Part shown: piece after piece, positions 17,140 through 28,300 of the stretch
Layout: every line of letters starts with the position of its first letter
Position numbering within the stretch: position 1 is the stretch's first letter
NCBI GenBank assembly: GCA_046350255.1
Contig: JAXMAV010000004.1
Span: forward strand, 423,480 to 487,479
Direction: 5' to 3'
DNA length: 64,000 nucleotides
Origin: CALDUY01 sp046350255
GTDB lineage: Bacteria > Planctomycetota > Planctomycetia > Gemmatales > Gemmataceae
The notes under the pieces: generated by a model
The model's database searches: none
What the model was told of the DNA's origin: nothing
What the model saw: the letters and a program-made list of their open reading frames with translations, nothing else
Translations under genes and position numbers: made by a program

Positions 17140-17577
17140 ATGAGCGCACCGCCTTCCCTGCTGGCGACCTGGGTCGATGCCCTCGAGGGAATACTTCCCC
17201 CGCCCGGCTCGCGGATCGCGCTACCCGCCTGCGCCGACCGTTCCGGCAGCGACCTCGACCGTCTCGCCGACACCGATTTGCACGTGATCGCCGTCCGCCT
17301 CCAGGGCGATCTGACAGCCCCGGCCGCTTCCCCGCGCCGCGAACAGGTGCGCCACTTGCAGCGTCAACTGGCCGACGCCGCCCTCCTCGGCGCCCACGCC
17401 GCCTGGCTCGACACCCCCGCCCCCACGCTGCCCCACATCGCCGAGGCGCTGGAACTCCTCGATACCTTCGCCCTCGCGCGCCGGGTGATTCTAATCGTCA
17501 ACCCCGTGCGCGACTCAGCCGGGTGGCTCGTCCTGCCCACCACCGCTGGCACCTTCCACGTCGTCGGCGTTCCCTGA
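17140..17577 (+). CDS. Hypothetical protein
   Basis: Predicted 145-aa protein with no recognised family. The composition (Ala/Leu/Pro-rich) and strongly GC-biased third codon positions fit a real gene. Predicted secondary structure alternates strand and helix, for example TDLHVIAVRLQGDL and ALARRVILIVNPVRD, suggesting a small alpha/beta fold. It sits between the AlpA-like gene and the terminase, a position where phages often carry small accessory proteins. Its last 63 bp overlap the convergent TIGR02996-like gene, so one of the two frames may be shorter in reality. Confidence 0.5.
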   Translation: MSAPPSLLATWVDALEGILPPPGSRIALPACADRSGSDLDRLADTDLHVIAVRLQGDLTAPAASPRREQVRHLQRQLADAALLGAHAAWLDTPAPTLPHIAEALELLDTFALARRVILIVNPVRDSAGWLVLPTTAGTFHVVGVP

Positions 17578-18303
17578 TTCCGTCGGCGCAACACGGCGCA
17601 GCCTCAGCCGGCCGCGCAACCCATGACTGGGCACCCACCAGTCGCCGCTGAGCCAGCCACCCGCCAGCCGCAACGTGTACAGCCCCGGCGCCACCCCCGC
17701 TCTCTCGGTGCGGTAGGTGACCAGCAGCAGATGGTTCCGCCCGACGACGATCCCGCGAAAGTGAAAGTAGCCGATCACCTCCATCCCGTACATCAGCGTG
17801 AAATCCTCGACCAGCCGGCCCTTGACCAGGTGTGCCCGTCGCGCAGTTAGCTCCAGCGTCGTGGGGATGGCATGGGGCGTCTGCAGCAGCTGGCCGCGCC
17901 AGACCGACCCGGCCGCCAGCAGTCCTTCTTGAGGTTCCGTCCACGGCGCCCCCAGAAACAGGGCCAGCGATGGCACCGTCAGCACGGGCGGACCCGGCAC
18001 CACCCCGTTTCGCCGCAGCAACGGCGCCAGCGGCCCCAGCAGGTTACGATGCCCCTTCAGCAGCACTCGCGCAGCGCGGTCCAGATGTCGCTGAGCTTTC
18101 CTATCGTCGGTCTGCTCGCGCTCCACCTGCAAGCGCAGCAGCTGGGCCCGCGCACAGCCGTCTGCTCCGCCGTGTTCCTCCATCCAGTCTGCGAACACCA
18201 GCCGCTGCGCCAGATCTTCCGGCTGGGTGACCATGGCTGCCAGCAAGTCATCTGCCGCGCGCATCTTCGCCTCTGCCTGGGAGGGAGTCTCATTGTCTAC
18301 CAA
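17515..18303 (-). CDS. TIGR02996-domain protein
   Basis: Protein of 262 aa. The N-terminal 50 residues (LLAAMVTQPEDLAQRLVFAD, then WMEEHGG and RAQLLRLQVE) match the short repeat-companion domain (TIGR02996 type) that is abundant in Gemmata relatives and rare elsewhere. The rest, with strands such as GVAPGLYTLRLAGGWLSGDW, is not recognised. The frame opens with TTG at 18303; an ATG at 18264 with AGAGG upstream is also reasonable and begins nearer the domain. It is the only minus-strand gene among the capsid-module genes, overlapping the upstream hypothetical gene at its 3' end. It may be host cargo or a regulator; function unknown. Confidence 0.75.
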   Translation of the reverse strand: MVDNETPSQAEAKMRAADDLLAAMVTQPEDLAQRLVFADWMEEHGGADGCARAQLLRLQVEREQTDDRKAQRHLDRAARVLLKGHRNLLGPLAPLLRRNGVVPGPPVLTVPSLALFLGAPWTEPQEGLLAAGSVWRGQLLQTPHAIPTTLELTARRAHLVKGRLVEDFTLMYGMEVIGYFHFRGIVVGRNHLLLVTYRTERAGVAPGLYTLRLAGGWLSGDWWVPSHGLRGRLRLRRVAPTESGNADDVEGASGGGQDEPPG

Positions 18304-18347
18304 ACGACTCTCGCAACTATTCGCCTGACCATGGTAGCATCCCGTCC

Positions 18348-19631
18348 GTGAACCTGCACGACCTGCTGCGGCTGGCCCTCGATCCCGCCCACCTGCTGAC
18401 CGCCGCCGGCCTCGCCGCCGACCCCTGGCAGCGCGACCTGCTCGCCTCCCGCGCCCGCCAGTTGTTGCTGTGCTGCTCCCGCCAGGCCGGAAAAAGCACC
18501 GCCGTCGCCGCCCTGGCCCTGCACACCGTGCTGTTCCAGCCCGGCGCGCTGGTGCTGCTGCTCTCCCCTACCCAGCGCCAGTCGGCCGAGATCTTCCGCA
18601 AGGTGCTGGCCGGCTTCGACGCCATCGGCCGACCGCTCTCCTCGCGCCGTCGCTCTCAGTGCTGCCTCGAGCTGACCAACGGCGCTCGCGTTCTCAGTCT
18701 GCCCGGCCGCGAGGAGTCCATTCGTTCCTTCAGCGGAGTCACCCTCCTGATCATCGACGAGGCCGCCCGTGTCCGCGACGATCTCTACCGCTCCGTCCGC
18801 CCCATGCTCGCGGTCAGCCAGGGTCGGCTCGTCGCCCTGTCCACGCCGTTCGGCCAGCGCGGCTGGTTCCACCAGGAATGGGTCGGCTCCGGTCCCTGGC
18901 AGCGCTTCCAGGTCACCTGGCGCGATTGCCCCCGCATCACCCCCGAGTTCATCGCCGAGGAGCTGCGCGCGCTCGGCCCCGCCTGGGTCGCCCAGGAGTA
19001 CGAGACGGTCTTCACCTCTCTCGAAGGTCTGGTCTATCCCGATTTCGCCACCTGCACCCGCGACGAGGTGCCCACCCACCTGGCCGGCCGGCTCGTCGGC
19101 GGCATCGACTTCGGCTGGCGCAACCCCTTCGCCGCCGTCTGGGGCACCCTCGATGCCGATGATGTCCTCTGGCTGACCGGCGAGCGCTACCGGGCCCAGA
19201 CACCACTGCCCGCCCACGCTGCTGCTCTGGCCGCCGTGCCCGGCACCCTGTGGTACGCCGACCCCGCCGGCGCCGCCGAGATCGCCAGCCTCCGCACCGC
19301 CGGCCTGGTGGTCCGCCCCGCCGACAACGACATCCGAGCCGGCATCGCCGCCGTCAGCTCGCGCCTGCAGTCGGGCCGGCTGCGCGTCGTTCGCCGTGCC
19401 TGCCCGCACCTGCTGCACGAGGCTTCTCTCTACCGCTACCCCACCGCTGCCGAGCGTCTCCGCGCCGGCGAGAACCCCGTGGACGAGTGCAACCACGCCC
19501 TGGCTGCCCTTCGCTATCTCGTCGCCGGGCTCGATGCCGGCTTCCTCGCCCGCCAGCGCCGCCGGCCCACCACCCCGCGTTCCTCCACCCCTGCCCTCGC
19601 CGAGGATTCCCTGTGGACACCCTGGAGTTGA
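18348..19631 (+). CDS. terL: Phage terminase large subunit (ATPase plus nuclease)
   Basis: DNA-packaging motor of 427 aa. The ATPase domain has Walker A SRQAGKST (44-51), Walker B LLIIDEAA (133-140) and a coupling segment ALSTPFGQRGWF. The RNase H-like nuclease domain keeps its acidic residues: GIDFGW (D254), YADPAG (D305) and VDECNHALAALRY (D379). All the key residues are present, so the enzyme looks functional. The start is a GTG at 18348. The portal start overlaps its 3' end by 19 bp, so they are translationally coupled. It packages DNA into the capsid encoded downstream. Retention of an intact motor argues against simple decay of this element. Confidence 0.92.
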   Translation: MNLHDLLRLALDPAHLLTAAGLAADPWQRDLLASRARQLLLCCSRQAGKSTAVAALALHTVLFQPGALVLLLSPTQRQSAEIFRKVLAGFDAIGRPLSSRRRSQCCLELTNGARVLSLPGREESIRSFSGVTLLIIDEAARVRDDLYRSVRPMLAVSQGRLVALSTPFGQRGWFHQEWVGSGPWQRFQVTWRDCPRITPEFIAEELRALGPAWVAQEYETVFTSLEGLVYPDFATCTRDEVPTHLAGRLVGGIDFGWRNPFAAVWGTLDADDVLWLTGERYRAQTPLPAHAAALAAVPGTLWYADPAGAAEIASLRTAGLVVRPADNDIRAGIAAVSSRLQSGRLRVVRRACPHLLHEASLYRYPTAAERLRAGENPVDECNHALAALRYLVAGLDAGFLARQRRRPTTPRSSTPALAEDSLWTPWS

Positions 19632-20896
19632 TCCCCCGTCTCGTCGCCCGCACCCTGACCCGCCTGGCCGGCTGGCTCGCTCCAACGTCTGCCGTGCCCC
19701 TCTCGTCCGCCCCGCCCTGGCCCGGCCGTGCGCGCGTGCCGACCGCGGCCGACCTGCTGGCCGAGCTGAAATCGACCGCCTGGACCTGCGCCACGCTCAA
19801 CGCTGCCGTCTGCGCCAGCTTCCCGCCCCGACTCTACGTCCGCACCCGCGCCGGCCAGCCTGCTGCTCGCTGCGCGACGCGCGCCCTTTCCGTCCCCGAC
19901 GAACGCCGGATGCGCGCCCTGCCTCACCTGGCCAGCCGCACCCGCGGCGCCGACCGCATCGAGGAGGTCGTCGAGCATCCCCTGCTGTCCCTCCTCGCCC
20001 AGGTCAATCCCGTGCACAACGCCTTCGACCTCTGGGAACTCACCACCCTCTACCAGGAGGTCCACGGCGCCGCCTACTGGCTGATCGAACCCGGCCCCCT
20101 CGGCACGCCCGACGCTATCTGGCCCCTGCCGTCGCACCTGGTCACTCCCCTGCGCGACGAAGGAAGCCACTCCCTCGTCGATGCCTATCTCGTCCGCACC
20201 AGTGCCGAGCCGCTCCGCGTGTCGCCCGAGCGCATCATCACCTTTCTCTATCCCGATCCGCGCGATCCGTATCGCGCCGGCCTGTCGCCGCTGCGCGCCT
20301 GCTTCGATCAGGTGCGTCTGACGTCCGATCTCACCGCGTTTCGCCAGGCACGCTTCGCCAACCATGCCATCCCCGACGCCCTGGTCTGCCCCGACGAGAT
20401 GATCGGCGAGGAGGAACGCGACCGCCTCGAACAGCGCTGGAACGACCGTCTCCGTCGTGGCGGGGCCGGCCGGGTCCTCGTCGCCGAGTCATCCATGCGC
20501 GTGCAGTTGCTGCAACATTCGATGGGCGACCTCGCCGCCCTGGCCGACCAGCGCGCCACCCGCGAGGAGATCGCCAACGCCTTCGGTGTGCCACTCGCCT
20601 TCCTCACCACGCAGACCAACCTGGCCAACCTGCAGGCCGCCGAGCAGCAGCACGCCGCCCAGACCATCCGCCCGCGTCTCCGCCGCCGCGACGAGAAGCT
20701 CAACGAGCGCCTGATTCCGTGGTTCGACCCCACCGGCCGACTGTTCCTCGCCAGCGACGACCCGGTGCCCGGTAACCGCGAGCTGACCCTGCGCGAACGC
20801 GACATCTACCTGCGCCACGGCGTGCTGACCATCAACGAGGTGCGCTCCGAGCGCGGCCTGCCTCCCGTCACCTGGGGCGACACTCCCACACGTTGA
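19613..20896 (+). CDS. HK97-family phage portal protein
   Basis: Portal ring protein of 427 aa through which DNA enters the capsid. The start is a GTG at 19613 (VDTLELIPRLVAR), inside the terminase gene; a much longer frame upstream is an artefact of the overlapping gene. Family features include an early TVWTCATLNA-like segment (TAWTCATLNAAVCASFP), RAGLSPLRACFDQV, and ATREEIANAFGVPLAFLT, the typical region where portals contact DNA and terminase. The length is normal for HK97 portals. Downstream is not the prohead protease, as in most phages, but a glutamate dehydrogenase and a giant histidine kinase; the protease follows 8.6 kb later. Confidence 0.9.
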   Translation: MDTLELIPRLVARTLTRLAGWLAPTSAVPLSSAPPWPGRARVPTAADLLAELKSTAWTCATLNAAVCASFPPRLYVRTRAGQPAARCATRALSVPDERRMRALPHLASRTRGADRIEEVVEHPLLSLLAQVNPVHNAFDLWELTTLYQEVHGAAYWLIEPGPLGTPDAIWPLPSHLVTPLRDEGSHSLVDAYLVRTSAEPLRVSPERIITFLYPDPRDPYRAGLSPLRACFDQVRLTSDLTAFRQARFANHAIPDALVCPDEMIGEEERDRLEQRWNDRLRRGGAGRVLVAESSMRVQLLQHSMGDLAALADQRATREEIANAFGVPLAFLTTQTNLANLQAAEQQHAAQTIRPRLRRRDEKLNERLIPWFDPTGRLFLASDDPVPGNRELTLRERDIYLRHGVLTINEVRSERGLPPVTWGDTPTR

Positions 20897-20981
20897 CACT
20901 GGCTCGACGTGCCCACCCTTGTCCCGAAGCATCCTCGCCGCTATCCAGTGGGGAACCACTCTCCGCACGAGGATCGCTACG

Positions 20982-22229
20982 ATGGCACACTCCGGTGGGC
21001 AGGAAAGCCTCGACGTTGTCAACCACTTCTACAACCTCGCCGCCCGCACGCTCAACCTCGACGAGGCCATCGCCTTTCTCATCCAGAACACCGACCGCGA
21101 GTTGCGTGTCGAGGTGCCCCTCATCCGCGACGATGGCCGACTCGAGGTCTACACCGGCTATCGCGTCCAGCACAACAACGCGCGCGGCCCCTACAAGGGT
21201 GGCCTCCGCTACCACCCCGACGTCGATTCCGCCGAGGTCACGGCCCTCGCCTCCCTCATGACCTGGAAGACCGCCCTGGTCGGCGTGCCCTTCGGCGGCG
21301 CCAAGGGAGGCATCAGCGTCGATCCCAAAAAGCTCAGCCTGCGCGAGCGCGAACGCCTCACCCGCCGCTTCGTCCAGGCCATCGCGCCAGTCATCGGCCC
21401 CAACGAGGACATCCCCGCGCCCGACGTCAACACCGATGCCCAGACCATGGCCTGGTTCATGGACGAGTACAGTCGGCAGCACGGCTACACGCCCGCCATC
21501 GTGACCGGCAAGCCGCCCGCCGTCGGTGGGTCGCTCGGCCGCAAGGAAGCCACCGGCCTCGGCGTCGCCATCATCGCCGAGCGCGCTGCCCGGGCCATCG
21601 GCCTCGACCTGCAGGGCGCGCGCGTCATCGTGCAGGGGTTCGGCAACGTCGGCTCGCACGCCGCCCTGTTTCTCCGCCAGCGCGGGGCACGCATTGTGGG
21701 CATCTCGGATGTCCATGGGGGCATCTACCACCCCGCGGGGCTCGACCTCGAAGCCGCCCTGCGCCTCCAGGGCGAGGCTGGCACCATCCGCGACCTGCCC
21801 GGTGCCGAGTCGCGCAGCAATGCCGAGCTACTGGAATCCGAGTGCGACCTGCTGGTGCCCGCCGCTCTCGACCGTGTGCTGACTGGCGCCAACGCTGCCC
21901 GGGTCCGGGCCCGGCTCATCGTCGAGGGGGCCAACGCTCCCACCACGTTCGAGGCTGACGCCATCTTCCGCGAGCGCGGCATCTGCGTGATGCCCGACAT
22001 CCTCGCCAACGCCGGCGGCGTGACCGTCAGTTACTTCGAGTGGGTGCAGAACCTGCAGCAGATGGCCTGGTCACTGGCTGAGGTCCACACCCGGCTCGAA
22101 TCGACGCTGGATGCCGCCTTCCAGGCCACCTGGGCCGCCGCTGCCCGCTACAAAGTCACCCCGCGCGAGGCCGCCTTCATCCTCGCCGTCGAGCGCGTCG
22201 CCGAGGCCACCCAGCTCCGTGGCTGTTAA
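20982..22229 (+). CDS. Glutamate dehydrogenase (Glu/Leu/Phe/Val dehydrogenase family)
   Basis: NAD(P)-dependent amino-acid dehydrogenase of 415 aa that interconverts glutamate and 2-oxoglutarate plus ammonia. Substrate-binding and catalytic motifs are complete: GPYKGGLRYHP (K72), MTWKTALVGVPFGGAKGG with catalytic K108, APDVNTD (D148), and the Rossmann GFGNVG (219-224). The C-terminal ANAGGVTVSYFEWVQN is also typical. The start at 20982 (MAHSGG) is chosen because the extra upstream residues are not family-like. It is 85 bp after the portal gene and 132 bp before the kinase gene on the same strand. This is a normal chromosomal enzyme in a very unusual place; either it was captured or a capsid locus was split around it. 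Confidence 0.92.
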   Translation: MAHSGGQESLDVVNHFYNLAARTLNLDEAIAFLIQNTDRELRVEVPLIRDDGRLEVYTGYRVQHNNARGPYKGGLRYHPDVDSAEVTALASLMTWKTALVGVPFGGAKGGISVDPKKLSLRERERLTRRFVQAIAPVIGPNEDIPAPDVNTDAQTMAWFMDEYSRQHGYTPAIVTGKPPAVGGSLGRKEATGLGVAIIAERAARAIGLDLQGARVIVQGFGNVGSHAALFLRQRGARIVGISDVHGGIYHPAGLDLEAALRLQGEAGTIRDLPGAESRSNAELLESECDLLVPAALDRVLTGANAARVRARLIVEGANAPTTFEADAIFRERGICVMPDILANAGGVTVSYFEWVQNLQQMAWSLAEVHTRLESTLDAAFQATWAAAARYKVTPREAAFILAVERVAEATQLRGC

Positions 22230-22251
22230 GGCGCTGCCGAAACATTCCCAC

Positions 22252-22276
22252 CCCGGAGGATAGGACTCCCTCCGGG
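22252..22276 (+). terminator. Hairpin after the glutamate dehydrogenase gene
   Basis: An 8-bp stem (CCCGGAGG with CCTCCGGG) and a 9-nt loop lie 22 bp after the stop codon. There is no T-run, so termination is only possible. A TATACT box (22285-22290) just after it could serve as a -10 for the kinase gene, but no good -35 is seen. Confidence 0.35.
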
Positions 22277-22361
22277 CTGTACCATATACTACCTGTAGAA
22301 GAACCTAACCTCCTCGGGGCCCTTTCTCTTCGCTCGTTGGCCCTCTTCCGGATCCAGCTCC

Positions 22362-25300
22362 ATGAGCGGTGTGGGGAACCCATCTACAGTTTCACCCGAC
22401 ACGCTGGCCCTGCTGGTCGATAGCGTGACGGATGAAGCTCTGTTTCTCACCTCGGCCGAGGGTACCATCCTGAGCTGGAACCCCGGTGCCGTGGCATTGA
22501 CCGGCATTCCGGTCGATCAGGCGCTGGGCCAACCCTGCCCTGCCGCGCTCGACCTCGCCGCCCTCGCGCGCCACTGGCCGAATTTTCGGGAGACCGCCCT
22601 GCCGAAGCCCAGGGGGGGCTCCATTCCTCTGCGCGCGGCAGCCCGGTCCTTACCCACTGGCGGCCACGCCGTCCGGCTCCTCCGCGGCAACCGGTCGGCC
22701 GATTCCGTGGTCTTCGGTGCCATCCACGACGCCCTCATTCAGACCGACCCACAGGGCGTGGTCACCTCCTGGAACGACGGCGCCACTCGCCTGTTCGGCT
22801 GGACAGAACCTGAAATGGTCGGCCGGCCTCTGATCGAGCGCGTTCCGCCCGAGGCGCGACCCGAGATGACCGCGCTGCTGGAGCGCCTCGCCCGCGGTCA
22901 GGAGCCTTCCATCGAGTTCGAGGATTATCGCAAGGACGGCTCCCGGGTGTGGGTCGATTTGTCCAGGCGTCCTCTCACCAGTGCCACAGGCCTGATGATT
23001 GGTATCCTCTGGGTCTCCCACGATATCCATGCGCGCAAGCTGGCGGAACAAGCCCTCATCGCCCGCGAGAAGTTCACCCGCGAGGTCCTGGACGCCACGG
23101 GCACCATCCTTGCGGTGCTCGACTCCAACGGAAAGATTCTGGCTGTCAACGATCCCTGGCGAGACTTCGCTGCCCATAATGTCCCGGCGGGACACACCGG
23201 GGCTCCCGACGACGAGGTTGGCCACAATTACCTGCAGGTCTGCCACCAATGCACGGGACAGGACCGGCAGAAAGCTCTGGAAGCCGCTACCGGCATCGAA
23301 TCGGTGCTGCGCGGCGAGCGGAAGTTCTTCGCGCTGGAGTATGCCTGTCACTCTCCCAGCGGTGAGAAAAACTGGTTCGTTCTCAACGTTCTTCCAATGG
23401 GAAGCAGTGGCGGGGTGGTGTTGCACATCAACATCACCGCTCAGAAACTCAGCCAACTTCGCGCGGAGGAACAGGCCGAGCGCTTGAAGCTGGCCCTGGC
23501 GGCTGCCCGCATGGGTGTCTGGGACCTCGACCTGGTCCAGAACCGCCTCCACTGGTCGCCCGAGGTCTACTCCATCCTCGGAATTACCGAGTTCGACGGG
23601 AACCCGGAATCCTGGCGTCGCCTGGTCCACCCCGACGATGTCGAGGCCCAGGTGCGCCATTTCCAGCATACCCTGGAAACTCGCACTACCCTCCGCAGCG
23701 AGTTCCGCATCATTCGCCCCGATGGCACGGTCCGCTGGGTGACCAATCTCGCCGAGGTCCACCTCGATGCCAACGGAGCCCCGATTGGCGTGATCGGAAC
23801 GGTTCAGGACATCACCGACAAGAAAAACGCCGAGTGCGAGCGCCTCCGCCAGATCACCGAACAGCGCCTCGTCTCCGAGGTGCTGGCCGCCTTGCTGACC
23901 GATCTTTCCCCCCAGCGACTCACCCAGGTTGTCTTCGAGCGCGTGGCCGACTATCTCGATTGCGATGTCTACACGCACTTCGAGGCACAAGGTAACGAGT
24001 TGCATCTGATCGGCACTGCTGGGCTCGACGCGGCTGTGGTTCAGGCTTTTTCCCGGATTCAGATTGGCGAGCAGATCTGTGGCCAGGTCGCCCTCCGCAA
24101 CGCTCCCCTCTACATCCCCCACGTTCAGACCTGCGACGACCCCCTGGCTGCCTGCATCCGCCAGGTCGGCATCCGGGTGTACCTGGGCCACCCGCTTCGG
24201 GCCGGCGACCAGCTCATCGGCACACTCGCCTTCGCTTCCCGTCGTCGCGACGAGTTCGCCGACCACGAGCGCGAGTTCATCACCACCATCGCCCAGGCCG
24301 TGGCCACCACCATGACCCGCCTGCGCGACGCGCGGGAAATCCAGCAGCGCCAGGACAAGTTCCGGGCGATGATCGAAACCAGCCCCATCGGCTTCTGGGA
24401 GGTCGACCGGACCGGGCGAATCCTCGAGATCAACGACGCCTACCTGCGCACATCCGGCTTCACGCGCGAGCAGATCCTGCGGATGAGCGTCGCCGACGTC
24501 GAGGCCGTGGAATCGCAGACCGAGATCATCAAGCATATCGAAGCAACCAGCCAGGTGGGCCACCTCACATTTGAGACGCTCCATCGCAACCGCGACGGCG
24601 TCCCCTGGCCGGTCGAGGTGACTGGTACCTATCTTCCCGCCACCGACACCTGCTTTGCCTTCCTGCGCGACATCACCGAGCGCAAGAAGGCCGAAAACGC
24701 CCTCCGCGCCAGCGAGCAGCGCTACCGCACCCTGGTAGACCACGCCCCCGATGCCATAGTCCTGCACAATACCAGCGGGCAGTTTCTCGACGTCAACCCC
24801 CAGGCCTGCACATTATTTGGCTATCAGGCCCATGAACTGCTGGACCTCACCATCCTCGATGTGGACGTCTCCATCACGGCCGAGCACCTCGCCGAGGCTC
24901 AGAGCAAACTGGGGGGCGGGGAATCGTTCTCCCAGGATTGCATCCTTCGCCGCAAGGATGGCTCCACCTTCCCCGTGGAGGTCCATGCCAATCCCCTCTG
25001 GGTTGATGGGCAGCAATTCACGCTCAGTATCGTCCGCGACATCACCGAACGCAAAACGGCCGAACATGCCCTCCGCGCCAGCGAGCAGCGCTACCGCACC
25101 CTGGTGGACCATGCCCCTGATGCCATCTTCCTGCACGACGCCAGTGGACACATTCTCGACGTTAACCCTCAGGCCTGCGCCTCGCTTGGCTATCAGGCCC
25201 ACGAGCTGATTAGGCTCACCGTCCTCGATGTGGACGTCTCCATCACGGCCGAGCAGTTCGCCGAGCTTCAGAGCAAACTGCGTCGCGGGGAATCGTTCTC

Positions 25301-28300
25301 CCGGGATTGCATCCATCGCCGCAAGGATGGCTCCACCTTCCCCGTGGAAGTCCATGCCAATCCGCTCTGGATTGACAAACAGCTATTCACGCTCTGTATT
25401 GTCCGCGACGTTAGCGAACGCAAGCGCGCCGAGCAGCAGCTCCTGGATGCCCAGCAGTTGCAGCGCGACATCCTCGACAACGTCCTCGCCTATGTCGCCC
25501 TCCTCGACCCCACTGGCAAGATCGTCTGGCTCAACCGCCCACCCCTGGAAGCCAGCCAGGTCACGGCCCCCGAGGTTCTCGGCCTGTCCTTCTGGGACGC
25601 GCCTCCCTGGACGTACGATCCCGCCATCCAGGCCCAGGTTCGCTCCGCCACTGAGGCCGCTGCCCGGGGTGAATCTCATCGCTTCGATGTGGTAGCCCGG
25701 GTTGCCAACGATACCCGCCGCGTCCTGGATCAGCAACCTCGCCTCGCGCGATGCCGATGGAGCCATTCGTTACCTGATTGCCGCGCAGTGGATATCACCG
25801 AACGGAAGAAGGCCGAAAACGCCCTCCGCGCCAGCGAGCAGCGCTACCGCACCCTGGTGGATCGCGCTCCCGATGGTATCTTCCTGCACGATACCAGCGG
25901 GCACATTCTGGAGATCAACCCCCAGGGCTGCGCCTCGCTTGGCTATCAGGCCCACGAACTGCTTGGTTCCACAGCGCTCATATTTGACCCCTCCATCTCA
26001 ACCGAGCAGCTGGATGCACTCCACGCCGCCCTGAGTCGTGGAGAATCAGTCTCCCGGGATTGCATTCATCGCCGCAAGGATGGCTCCACCTTCCCCGTGG
26101 AGATTCATGCCAATCCGCTCTATATCGACGGCCAGCAATTCTTTCTTTGTTTCGTCCGCGATATCACCGACCGCAAACGCGCCGAGCAACAGCTCCTGGA
26201 TGCCCAGCAGTTGCTGCGCGACATTCTCGACAACGTCCTGGCTCACGTCGCCCTCCTCGACCCCACAGGCAAGATCGTCTGGCTCAACCGAAGCCCCCTG
26301 GAAGCCAACCTGGATTGTGTCCCCGAGGTTCTCGGCCTGCCCTTCTGGGACGCGCCTCCCTGGACGTACGATCCCGCCATCCAGGCCCAGGTTCGCTCCG
26401 CCACCGAGGCCGCAGCCCGGGGCGAATCTCGTCGCTTCGATGTGGTAGCCCGGGTTGCCCAGGATGCCCGCCGCGTCCTCGATCAGCAAATCTCGCCTCT
26501 GCGCGATGCCGATGGGACCGTGCGTTACCTCATTGCCAGCGACGTGGATATCACCGACCGGAAGAAGGCCGAAATCGCTCTCCGCGAGAGTGAAGATCGC
26601 CTGCGCATCGCTCTGAAGGCAGCCAGTGCCCTCGCTTTCGCCTGGGAGATTCCCACCGATCGGGTGATCCGCTTCTTCAGCGTCGAACCGGCCCTGGGTC
26701 CGACGGGCGACCGCCCCGTTACCCTGGGGAGCGTGCGCCAGCAGATTCACCCCGACGATCTGGCTTACTTCGATGCCCAGCTGGCCACCACGCTTCGCGA
26801 GGGAACCCAGTACTACAACCGTTTCCGTGTGATTCGGCCCAGTTCCGAGGTGCGCTGGCTGGAAGAGTGGGGCCAGCTGGAGCGCGACGCCGCCGGGCAG
26901 CCTCTACGCCTCACCGGGGTGGCGATCGACATCACCGACCGCCAGCGCGCGGAACAGGCTCTCCTCGTTCACAATCGAGTCCTCGAACACATCGCCTCTG
27001 GTGCCACGTTAAACTCCATCCTCGAGGAGGTGGCCCGCCTGGTCGAGGAGCAGTTACCTGGGTCCCACTGCGCGATTCTCGTCCATCACGATGATGCCAG
27101 ACGACTGAGCCTGGCGGCGGCGCCAAGTCTGCCCCCGTCGGTGCGCACCACCCTGATGGATATCCCCTTCAACTCCCACCATTGCGGGTGCAGCGCCGCT
27201 GCCGACCGCGGCCAGATGGTGATGACGGCCGACATCGCCAGCGACCCTGTGTGGGATGGCTTCCGCCAGCAGGCCCTTCAGTTCGGCTGGCACTCGTGCC
27301 TGGCCGTTCCCATCCTGGCCAGCAGCAACTCCTCGACTAACCGCTGCGACCGGGTCCTGGGTGTGTTCACCCTGCTGCGGTCCGAACCGGGTGACCCCCA
27401 CCCCCTGGCCCAGACCATTTTCTCGGGAACCACCCTGGCGCCGGGGGTCTCCCAGGGAAGTGCGGACGCGCTCGCCGGGGCGGCCCACCTGGCCAGCGTG
27501 GCCATCGAACAGGATCGGGCCAGTCGCGCCCTCCGGGAGAGCGAAGCGCGTTTCCGCTCCGTCCTCGACAACTCGCCCGCACTCATCTACCTCAAGGATC
27601 TCGAGGGGCGCTACCAGTTCGTCAACCGTCGCACCGCCGAGACCCTGGGCGTTCCCCAAACCGAATGGATTGGCCATACCGCCCGCCAGATTCTTCCTCC
27701 CGACCTGGCCGACCAGTTCGACCGCAACGATCAGCAGATCCTCCGGACGCTGACTCCCCATCAGGTCGAGGAAACGGCCCTGGACAGGGACGGGCGCCAG
27801 ATCACAATCCTGTCGATCCAGTTCCCTCTCTTCCGGCCCGACGGCTCCCCCTACGCGCTGTGCGGTATCTCCACCGACATCACCGCCCGCATCCAGGCCG
27901 AGAGCGACCGCAGCCGCCTGTGGAACCTCACCCCTCATCTCCTCGGCATCGCCAGCTTCGATGGTTACTTCAAGCAGATGAACCCTTCCTGGACGCGTAC
28001 CCTGGGCTGGTCCGAAGAAGAATTCCTCGCCACGCCCTGGCTCGACTTCGTCCATCCCGACGACCGCGAGGCCACCATCCAGGCCGGCAACCAGCTCATT
28101 CAAGGCCAGCCCGTGAGAGACTTCGTCAACCGCTACCGCCACAAGGATGGGTCGTACCGCTGGATCCACTGGAATACAGTTCCCTTCATGGCCTCCCGGA
28201 GCATCTACGCCTTCGCCCGTGACATCACCGAGGAGAAGCTGCTCGAGGAAAAGTTCCGCCAGGCGCAGAAGATGGAAGCCATCGGCCGACTCGCCGGCGG

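Noticed and set aside
19250..19612. Upstream extension of the portal frame
   Set aside because: It runs through the terminase gene in another frame with Arg/Pro-rich nonsense; the GTG at 19613 starts a normal portal.
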